Source of the DNA: Pelomyxa schiedti
Taxonomy: Eukaryota; Evosea; Pelobiontida; Pelomyxidae
Assembly (NCBI GenBank): GCA_020536535.1
Contig: JAHLWZ010000859.1
Coordinates: forward strand, 1 to 64,000
Direction: 5' to 3'
DNA: 64,000 nucleotides
A model generated the notes under the pieces. The model was not told the DNA's origin and did not search any database. It worked only from the letters and a program-made list of their open reading frames with translations. Shown one piece after another: positions 51,344 to 59,311 of this stretch. The first letter of the stretch is position 1, and each line of letters opens with the position of its first letter. The translations under genes and the position numbers were made by a program.

Positions 51344-54259
51344 ATGAGAAACGACAGCGACGTCGAATGTAATACTAGCAGCAGGCCGAAATTACGACCC
51401 AACAGCCGCAGCACCTCAAGACCACAAACAAATACGGTTAGTGCTTCTTTCGTTGGTCTTTTCCTCGCGACTACACGGCGTCTTGTTCGCGTGTTTTTCC
51501 TTTCCTTTTTTTTTCCCCCCCTCTTTCCAGTGAGTCGCTGTGTGTTGCTTTTAGTTTCCCAATCCTCACAAATAGCGTAAACGACGGCGGGAGGAAACAC
51601 CACTGCGGACACAAGATAAAAGGATTCGCGTGGCCGACGTTCAACATCACTCTCGAGAAAACGTTAAACAGTCTACGGTTTCAACTGCCGCGCAACCTGT
51701 GCGGCGCGGCAGGCCCCCTTCTTCTCACAAGAACCAAAAGCAGTCAGTGCGGACATCGCCTGCCCACAACCACATTGCGACACGCAATAATCACATTGTA
51801 AGAGGAGCAACTTCTCGGCAATACAGCACTTCTACTTCTATTCCATCGGCAGGAACTTCTACTGGAAGACACAACACTCCTTCGAGTGATGATAGTCAAA
51901 GTGGCAGTGAAAGCGGAAGTTCAAGCACAACCGATAGTAGAAGTGGAAGTGAAAGTAGCAGCGGAAGTGGCAGTAGCAGTGCGAGTGGTAGTGGGAGTGG
52001 CAGTAGCAGTGGAAGCGGGAATAGAAGCCACCGCTTGGGGCACAGTTCTAGTAGTAGTGGGTCTGGTAGTTCCAGTAGTAGTGAAGCTGACAGTGACAGC
52101 AATACCGGTGAATCCTTAAGGTCACCACCGAAAAACAAGACACTTTCGGCCACTCGAAAACCCGGTAGGTTGAAGACTTCTGTAGAACGGGGACAGTGTG
52201 CTGCTAACGAACTTTCTACCACAGTGATTGTAGGTAGTAAATTGCCTTACTCGGTACATGTTTCCTCCTTTCAAGTTAAACCGGGAGAGGGTGGTTGGCC
52301 TGTGAGAAAGGGAGAAGAAAACATCTCATACTATGTAGCTTGATTCTCTCACATGGGACAAGCAACACAGAATAAATATAGAGAAGAAGTACTGCTATTG
52401 TGGCCAAGATAGGTATGCATCCCTTGATCTAAGATTCTGAACGCACTATGTTTACTGTTTTTTCTGTTGTGTAAAAGACGACTATACTTTAAAAAAAAAA
52501 AAACACGTTCCTGGCTAATTTACCAAGCAGATCTGAGGAAGATATGCTTCTGTGTGACAAGTGTCACCAGTGGTTTCATCAAAGTATCGAGTTAACAACT
52601 ATTTTCTTGATTCAAAAACTCTAGAGTGCGTTGATACACAAGCTCAAGAAAAGAAGATACCTGGTGATTGGGGGTACTCTTTTGTTTGTAGGATCTGTGG
52701 AGGAGGCTTTGAGATTTTCAAAAGAAACTACTTAGCATGGTGAGTTATACACCCTTGGGTCTGAATTGATTAAGGGAAAAGGCCTCACATACTGGAGATT
52801 GCTTTATTCAACCTGGGACTCCAAGACAAAGCTCGTCGCGAATTATTTTTTAACCTTGAAACCGAGGTGTTTCCCTGGGTTATGAATCACTGGGATCCGC
52901 TGTGCTTTAAACAAAATCGTATAACAACAATTTTTTGTACATTGCTCAATGATGGAAGGCACCTCCTGGCAACACCATGCACAAAGTTACATTAGTTTGT
53001 CAGAGGACTTCGAGTTTGATTCCGACCACAGTAAACATACATGTTCTTCTTCCATAGTGTTCCCATCGTTAAACAGGCAAAATAGCATTATGCGACAAGC
53101 AAAATCCCTGTTTAAAACATGACTCTCCCAATAAGCACAGCACAGAAAGGTATAGATATTCAATGAAGCATATTCTCACACGATTTCAGCAGTACAGCCT
53201 GCGAACCAAGCAGAAAGAGCGGTCAAATTAACAGCCGAGGAAACACGAGTGGTATTATATTTCTTTGGGTTACACTTTAGTGACGTGTCAACAGGTCTAC
53301 CAATTGACCATAATTTAGTACGCTTTTCTTTCTTTCGTTTTTCATTTTTCAATTTTTTGTGGAATCCCTAGATTCAGAGTGATACGTTAGAGTCCCAACC
53401 ACTGGTGCATAACACTACAAAAACACCTCACCAAGAACAGGAATTGCTTCAGCCCCAACTGCAACAACAACCACAACACACTTCGTCACATTCTCATCAT
53501 GCCCCTGTTTCAAAGACAACAAGTGAATTTATTCAGTTTGAGAGTAGCGCTGAAAAAGGTGCAGTCACGGCGGCCTCAAACATCAGACATCACCACAAGT
53601 CTCATACCCACCACACTAAATTATCTACGCAATCACTTGACATGGTTCCCAAAACACCAACACAGTACTGTACCCCTTTCTTTTTCCGACTTCGGAACTT
53701 GCTTCTGGATTCCTTAGATACCATTTCATCTCCATCTTCACAAAATACTCCTGGAATTTTGGTAACTACCAGTGTATGTGACACAGGACAAAACACACCA
53801 GAAACATCTCACGTAGCAGCAATTACAGAACCTGCTTTCCAGAACAATGAAATTCTAAAGGAGCACCACATCGAATCCCCACCAACCCGGCCAACTTGTC
53901 ATGCTACTCAGGCTGAAAAACAGTCTCAGAGTGATGTGACACCCACCTCAACCCCAACACAAACCTCGGCACCAACATCTACATCAACATCACTCTCAAA
54001 CACAACCTCACCAATATTATCTGCCGCTCATCAACAAGTATCCTCCTCACAGCTTCACGAAAATCAGCGTTTTGCACACACCACAACTATCACCAACCCT
54101 AAAATGCACCCGAAACTGTCCCTCAAACAACGGCAGCCACCACCCATAAGAATTCTACCCGCAACCGCAACACACGCAACACCACTTCCACCGATGGTCA
54201 ATGCACTGACACCTCTCTCATCCACAACCCCCCTTATTCTAAGCCCACACCACAGCTGA
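51344..54259 (+). CDS. Polycomb-like PHD-finger protein
   Basis: Probable chromatin reader. Exon 1 is a Ser/Arg-rich basic segment from Met 51344. An intron (about 51438-51577) leads to RKRRREETPLRTQDKRIR, an AT-hook-like GRPPSS, and a long Ser/Gly run (about 51890-52110). A PHD finger is spliced from three exons: YCYCGQ, MLLCDKCHQWFHQ, and GDWGYSFVCRICGGG, with the Cys4-His-Cys3 ligands visible. Directly after it come FKRNYLAW and LFNLGLQDKARREFFFNLETE with VFPWVMNHWD, which matches the extended-homology region after the PHD of PHF1/MTF2/PHF19 (PRC2 cofactors). The last exons are Gln/Thr/Ser/His-rich to a TGA at 54257-54259. A further 3' exon (basic, Ala-rich, ending at 54590) cannot be excluded. 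Confidence 0.78.
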
Positions 54260-54798
54260 ACTTATCGTTCTCCATGTGGACTGCATGCATTCCGTTTTTT
54301 TAATTGCACCTCACTGCCTGTTGGCAGCTTTCTTGTTACCTCTTTTTATAAAAGGAGTGTTGTTCATACTGGTTTTGGGTTTACCCCTTAAGGCCCAAGG
54401 CAAAAAAAAAAAACCGAAATTTCTCTTCGAGGATAGTGCGGCGGCCGCGGCGCTGGCTACAGTGGCGTCGCCGAGCCCACTTCAGATTTCGACGAGGCAA
54501 ACCCCAGCTGTACCTTGGGCCCAACCACAAACACAAACCTTTGTCTTCAGGTTCAGCTGTGGTAGGCAGACTCTGAGGGATTTCACATAATGGAACAATC
54601 TGCTGGGTGGTGTTGTGTAGAATATATTACATTGGTGTAGTTGCTAAGTGGCTTTGAGACCCCCACAGGTGCAGCTCTGTTTTTTTTTTCCTCAAAATAA
54701 AAGATTACGTCTGCCAATGTTGTCCCAAAAAAAGAGGCCAAATAGAAGCAAAATTCTTTGTTTCAAACAAAAAACCATAATTACACAAAAGTTATAAA
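54260..54798. other. 3' flanks of converging genes; possible small ORF
   Basis: Between the PHD gene (+) and the DHHC gene (-). A + frame at 54399-54590 reads KKKPKFLFEDSAAAAALATV and ends with a TAA; it could be a last exon of the PHD gene or chance. From 54600 to 54798 the DNA is A/T-rich with AATAAA-like sites and looks like 3' untranslated sequence. Confidence 0.45.
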
Positions 54799-55881
54799 TC
54801 AATCACTTTCAGCACCAGCCTTGACTTCCCAGTGAACACCATCACCCAAAGATGACCACACAGGCAAAATCCACCTGGGAATCCTCCTCAAGAACCCACA
54901 AGCGCCACGGCCACCAGCTCCACCCCCGAAAATGATGTTGAAGTTTCTCCTAGTGCCCAGGTCATACGGGTTGGTGTGAACAGCGGCGGTCCAGTTTTTA
55001 GCAGACATGCACTCGAGCGTGGTCAGGTTATGGGAGACCAGCCACATGTGGAACACAAACAGCATCAACGGCGCGAAGGCGCTGCAGCACATGACGAGCG
55101 CCACGACCGAGACGACGCGGGTGCCGTCGCTGCCGCCCAGGAAGAACTGGCTGGCGCCGGCGTCGCCGCTGAAGGTGGCCACGGCGAAGGGGGCGAGGGC
55201 GGCGGCGCAGAGGGAGTAGGAGGCGACGGCCCAGCCGAGCATCAGGACGAAGAACTTGTGGTTGTGCCAGCCCACGCAGGTGTTGATCCACACGCAGTGG
55301 TGGTCCATGCGGGGGACGCACGCGCCGCAGTCGGAGCAGTGGTGCGTCCGCGGCGGCTTCTCCGCCACGCACAGCCGGCAGTACCGCCTCCCCGCCGCCC
55401 TCAGGGCCTCCAGCGCCTCCTTCCTCTCCCGCCGCCTCGCCGCCCCTGCCTCCACGTCGCCGTACTCGGCTCCGGACTCGGACTCGGCGCCGCTGGCCGG
55501 GTAGTACCTGCCGCTGGGGCCTCGCGCGGAGCAGCAGCCGATGCCGGAGCCGCCGCACAGGGGGCGGGTGGGCCGGAGGCGCACGCAGCGGGCGAAGCTG
55601 GCGGCCCAGGCGGCGGCGGCGGCGAGGTAGGCGCAGCCCAGCACGGAGGCCCACGCGGCGGCCAACGGCGAGGCGGCGCCGGAGCCGCCGCCCGCCGCGG
55701 CCTCCTTCACGGACTCCACGACCACTGCGAAGACGGAGACACAGCCGAAGGCAGCGATGGCAGGCGCCAGCGACGCACACGCCACACCCCCGAGCCACTT
55801 GCACGCCCTGGCGGCCGCACAGCAGCACCCTTTGCCCCCGCACTCCTCGTCGTTTTCGTCGTCATCGTCCAGTTCCATCAT
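54799..55881 (-). CDS. DHHC-type palmitoyltransferase, intronless and GC-rich
   Basis: Membrane enzyme adding palmitate to Cys of target proteins. A single open frame of 360 residues. An acidic start (MELDDDDENDEE) precedes a Cys-rich patch and two hydrophobic helices. A loop with ARRRERKEALEALRAAGRRY comes next, then the cysteine-rich domain: CRLCVAEKPPRTHHCSDCGA, with CVPRMDHHCVWINTCVGW carrying the catalytic DHHC. Two more helices (FFVLMLGWAVASYSLCAAAL; VVALVMCCSAFAPLMLFVFH) follow. TTLE stands in place of the TTxE motif, and NPYDLGTRRNFNIIFGG is the usual end. Most genes here have many introns; this one has none and its middle part is strikingly GC-rich, so it may be a retrocopy or recently acquired. 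Confidence 0.95.
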   Translation of the reverse strand: MMELDDDDENDEECGGKGCCCAAARACKWLGGVACASLAPAIAAFGCVSVFAVVVESVKEAAAGGGSGAASPLAAAWASVLGCAYLAAAAAWAASFARCVRLRPTRPLCGGSGIGCCSARGPSGRYYPASGAESESGAEYGDVEAGAARRRERKEALEALRAAGRRYCRLCVAEKPPRTHHCSDCGACVPRMDHHCVWINTCVGWHNHKFFVLMLGWAVASYSLCAAALAPFAVATFSGDAGASQFFLGGSDGTRVVSVVALVMCCSAFAPLMLFVFHMWLVSHNLTTLECMSAKNWTAAVHTNPYDLGTRRNFNIIFGGGAGGRGACGFLRRIPRWILPVWSSLGDGVHWEVKAGAESD

Positions 55882-56151
55882 TTCCGAGCTGTTAAATTTC
55901 TACAGCGAGAAGTTCGGAGGAGGTGATCTAACTCTTTGGGTAGCACCTTACACCAGTGCTCTTGTCCCTGTTGTCCATGTTCATACCGGTTGAGATCAAG
56001 AAGGACACAAAAAAAATATTGTTCAGGCCGGTGGTCGCGCTGCAGTGCATCAATGTAATTTCAGAACGCCTAAATTTCGAAGAAGATTGTTGTGCCCTGC
56101 CCCTCGAGGCACACCGACACCCGGAAGTCCAGACATCGGCGCACCAAATTC

Positions 56152-56232
56152 GATGTAAAGTTACAAGCTTTATGCAATAACCGCTTTGCTACGTCCCCTT
56201 GATAGTTTGGGGACGGCGGGATTCGAACCCGC
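56152..56232 (-). tRNA. Circularly permuted tRNA-Thr (UGU)
   Basis: On the minus strand the 3' half comes first: T stem GCGGG, loop TTCGAAT, stem CCCGC, then acceptor CGTCCCC (56209-56232) and A as discri­minator at 56208. Ten bases in total separate it from the 5' half (56152-56198). That half has acceptor GGGGACG, TA, D arm GCAA-AGCGGTTA-TTGC, A, and anticodon arm TAAAG-CTTGTAA-CTTTA with anticodon UGU, then variable CATC. Put back in order, these give a perfect cloverleaf of about 72 nt: 7-bp acceptor, 4-bp D, 5-bp anticodon and 5-bp T stems, all Watson-Crick. No GGGGACG lies upstream of the T arm and no T arm follows the 5' half, so a normal or intron-bearing gene does not fit. The B box therefore precedes the A box. 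The first T run of four or more downstream is T8 at 56009-56016. Confidence 0.8.
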
Positions 56233-56419
56233 GATTGATTTTGAGGGGTGAAAGACACAAACAGCACCGTAGCTAATTTATTTTTATATGCATCGGCGAA
56301 AACAGACCCAGAAAACAGCACTGTTGAATAACGAATTCTGGGGTGAGTGTGAATTGTGGGACCGGGTGAATTTTCCCTAGGACAGTGTTAATTTTAACAC
56401 AAAATTGAAAAGGGACCTG

Positions 56420-56700
56420 ATGTTTCAGGATTTCTTGGAGTTCTTCTTGAAGTTGACTGGTGGTGATCACACCTGATTGCTGTGTAAAGCACTTCTTTGA
56501 GCACCACAGATACTTCCTTTGCTCTTGACACTCCTTGTTCGTATGTTATTGGTGTGGATTTGGTGTGGGCCCTTTCCATGGCTTCCCTATCATCCCTTAA
56601 CCATTTGCTGCCCACATTCTCGTATGAGTGATCACTGAGAACGCAACGATGAACACATCAGTGCAAGGGTTACTTGATGATGCGGAACTTTTTCTTTTGC
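56420..56700 (-). pseudogene. Rho/Rac GTPase pseudogene fragment
   Basis: Reading down the minus strand from 56700, pieces of a Rho GTPase appear in order but in different frames: FRIIK, then NPCTDVFIVAFSVIT, then SYENVGSKW, LRDDREAMERAH, TPITYEQGVSRAKEV and LKEVLYTAIR. The Rho pattern (TDVFLVCFSV, FENVKEKW, LRDD, PITYxQG, AKEI, VFDEAIR) is unmistakable. At least two frameshifts, loss of the segment between KW and LRDD, which includes the G4 motif, and loss of the ECSAL (G5) motif show it is dead. The P-loop end is absent. It lies just beside the permuted tRNA gene. Confidence 0.7.
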
Positions 56701-56821
56701 TGAGGATTTGTTGCTTGCCTTTGGCTTTGTTTTTCTTTGCTTCTACAGAACTGCCACGTTTCCCGCCATCACTTCAACAGAGGGGATACCACTGCTATCA
56801 ACAGAGCTTCCCATTCCGATA

Positions 56822-57031
56822 CTACAAAGCAACTGCAACTGGATCTGCTCCGGGACCGATTCTGGTGGCTGGGAGCGTCGGCGGTGTGGGTTTTGCGGCC
56901 GGGGCGGAGCTTTCTGATTGCGGCGATTTGTGAGATGCTTTCAACTGATGGCCCAGAGCCGACGCAGGGACCAATGACCCACACCCGGGGCAAAACTCCT
57001 CAGTCTCGTTTTCGTTATCATAGGTGTACAC
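56822..57031 (-). CDS. Small protein with a UBZ-like C2H2 zinc finger (tentative)
   Basis: A 69-residue frame from Met 57031 reads MYTYDNENETEEF, then CPGCGSLVPASALGHQLKAS and H, giving Cys-x2-Cys-x13-His-x5-His, similar in spacing to ubiquitin-binding UBZ fingers. The rest is Pro/Ala/Ser-rich. It may be a fragment of a longer gene, since a related-looking frame continues to 56740 after a shift. It may also be non-functional, lying next to a pseudogene. Confidence 0.3.
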   Translation of the reverse strand: MYTYDNENETEEFCPGCGSLVPASALGHQLKASHKSPQSESSAPAAKPTPPTLPATRIGPGADPVAVAL

Positions 57032-57284
57032 ATTTGGGTGGTGGCAGTTGGAGCGGCAAGCCGAGTCAGGAGTGCACTTCTAGACCACCTTCAAAGTTTT
57101 AGAATGGAAATAAAGTTTTGTTGTTTAGTGGATATCACATTTATTAACAACTACAACAAAATCTCTGGTTCATTGCTGCAAAAGGTGGAAGGTAGGTCTC
57201 AAAACACACCCCTTGGTGCGATTGGTAAAATCAACAACGACCCCATTCTTGTTCTAAAAGGGGAAAGGGCCCGTTTTCGGTGAA

Positions 57285-58523
57285 ATGCAATCAATTCAAT
57301 TCCAAAGAAGTACAATGGCGAGTACGCCTACAAGAACCACGGCCAAGTCACAAGTGATGGCAGTGTGCTGTGCGTCAATTGTGGGTACGCCTTGTAGGTC
57401 AATGACCGAGTGGGCACGATCGGCGGCGTTGGTGAGGCAGTGGGCCGAAGAATGGGTCCTCTCTCCATTGTGGGATGCAGTATTTGAGCTCCCGTTCAAT
57501 GAGACTTACACCAGGGACTTTTTGCCTATTCCACAACATTTTTTGATTGTGAGTGTATCTCAGACACTGGGTGTGTTGGGTCATTCTTGGTTCAGGTACA
57601 GTGATGACAATGAAACGATGTGTGGCTGCATTGGTGACAACAGGGTGCTTGTGGTTGCAATCAACAGGCTTCCTGGATGCAATGAGCTCACTAAGCAGCA
57701 CTTCGTAAGGGACACGACAGCCCCTTGGAACCAAGAGTGTTTACCAGAACCCTCGCTGACACAATGGGAACCAGTGAGGTTCACAAAGTGCAACAGGAAG
57801 TGGATTGTGGGCTGTAATGACGGTGAATCTGTGATATTCATTCACAGGGTGGTGCGAGGTTCCCCTGTTGGGAGTGATGTTTTGATTAAGTGCAGTCACA
57901 CAAGGGGAAGTATTGTGCCTGAGTTCACACCACTGGGTGATGACGTCATTATGCTTCATGAAACAGACGAATACAGCAACACTACTGTGGAGTTTGTTGA
58001 CGTGAGGGAAAGCTTTGAGAAAAAGGAGCTGGTTGTGACATCAAAGTTTGAGTGCGGGACGAAATGGCCACTGTTTGAAATAGGAATCACGTGGATGCCT
58101 GATGGTTCCCCTTGCATTTTACAGTGTGATGTGTTGGCAAATCCCCACGGGAACATCACAACTTACAGGCTGGTCGATTCCTCGACCAAACACACACTAA
58201 TTCAGGAGTTCCTTTGTAAAAAGGTGGCCACACTAAGCAAGAACCTCTTGTTTGTAATTTCTGCACAGAGGAAGAGACCAGGACACAACTTCATGCTCCG
58301 TCACACTGGTGACCTGGCACATCATCCATCCCTTCGTGTTCCATGCACTTGGGCCTCTGGTGACTGGCCAACAGGCCTCATCCTTTCAACATCACACAAC
58401 CAAAGCAACAACACTGGGGGAGGAAATGAAATACGGTTCTCACTGCATGATGGTGTCACTGGATTTCACATTTGTGTCTTCTCTCTGCCACTTCCAACCA
58501 ATGTCAGATTCAAAGCTTTGTAA
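57285..58523 (+). CDS. Unrecognised 413-residue intronless protein, probably lineage-specific
   Basis: A single open frame with an alternative start at Met 57315 (MASTPTRTTAKSQ). Early in the protein lies a helical segment, MTEWARSAALVRQWAEEWVL, and a predicted structured part with regularly spaced Trp, Cys and beta strands: LGHSWFRYSDDNETMCGC, NRVLVVAINRLPG, CNRKWIVGCNDGESVIFIH, PEFTPLGDDVIMLHE. Repeating strand-turn units of 40-50 residues suggest a beta-propeller-like fold. It has no signal peptide or membrane helix. The codon pattern and absence of introns set it apart from its multi-exon neighbours. I believe it belongs to an expanded amoeba-specific family, but cannot name one from the sequence alone. 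Confidence 0.75.
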   Translation: MQSIQFQRSTMASTPTRTTAKSQVMAVCCASIVGTPCRSMTEWARSAALVRQWAEEWVLSPLWDAVFELPFNETYTRDFLPIPQHFLIVSVSQTLGVLGHSWFRYSDDNETMCGCIGDNRVLVVAINRLPGCNELTKQHFVRDTTAPWNQECLPEPSLTQWEPVRFTKCNRKWIVGCNDGESVIFIHRVVRGSPVGSDVLIKCSHTRGSIVPEFTPLGDDVIMLHETDEYSNTTVEFVDVRESFEKKELVVTSKFECGTKWPLFEIGITWMPDGSPCILQCDVLANPHGNITTYRLVDSSTKHTLIQEFLCKKVATLSKNLLFVISAQRKRPGHNFMLRHTGDLAHHPSLRVPCTWASGDWPTGLILSTSHNQSNNTGGGNEIRFSLHDGVTGFHICVFSLPLPTNVRFKAL

Positions 58524-59270
58524 ATTGATTTCGCTTTGAAGGATGTGAAGGCGAAACGGGGGAACTAGAGATGACAGCACAGGAATGCACAATTGCTCCC
58601 AATCCCATACGTCAGTCAGATTTTCCATCCAATCAAAAAAACAAGAAACAAAAAGAAAACAAATAATGAAACAAACAAGTTGATACCGTCAGTAAACCTA
58701 ACCGCATACCGGTATGCAACAATCCACATACCAATACGCGCTATCCTCCTTGCTGTTTCTTGTTTTGTTTTTTTTTCTCATAGGTTTTTTTGTGGAGAAT
58801 CACGTGTCATCAAATGAGGGGGGCGTGGGGTGCTAGGCGTGTTTTGGCTACAAAGTTCTGAGGTGTCACGTCTCTACTATGGCGTGATAGCTGCACTACT
58901 TTAATCCCCAGCCTCACACCCCCCCAAGCCAAACTTCCATACAGATTCTGGAAGTTTGTTGGAGTTCGCTGGAATCAAAAAGTTTGTCGCTCAACTGGTC
59001 AATATCCCGCAGTTATAGTCGATGCAAGTATTTCCTTCTCCACGGTCAAAGAAACACCCGTAGTCCACCACATCACGCTGTTTGTTTTCTAAGAGACTCG
59101 AATCACATGTATCTTTGATTCTCTGTACCCGATCGGTTTTTTCCGTTTTTACGTGCTCATTCTGTGAGTGGCGGCGATGAGGGCGGCGCTTGGGGTGACG
59201 TCGCACCCTCTTTTTCCTCTTTCTTCCTCTCTCTTACTTTAAATAGAGCTCCAGGGCCTCGGCATCTCGT
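58524..59270. other. Intergenic, no gene seen
   Basis: No convincing coding frame. A minus-strand frame at 58991-59206 (basic start, ending IDYNCGILTS) is short and unsupported. No tRNA-like arms were found. This is the longest apparently empty stretch in the window; 59220-59275 is pyrimidine-rich and may be the promoter of the PX-LRR gene. Confidence 0.5.
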
Positions 59271-59311
59271 GGGTGTTTTTGTTTGTTTGTTTGTTGTTTC
59301 CTGATGTTTTG

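Noticed and set aside
54976..55926. 316-residue + strand frame rich in Gly, Ala, Gln and His
   Set aside because: Shadow of the GC-rich DHHC gene, which has all catalytic motifs on the minus strand.
56233..56330. A conventional tRNA ending at the T arm near 56219, with its 5' half upstream on the minus strand
   Set aside because: No GGGGACG acceptor strand or D arm is found upstream, whereas both lie directly downstream; the permuted arrangement pairs perfectly.
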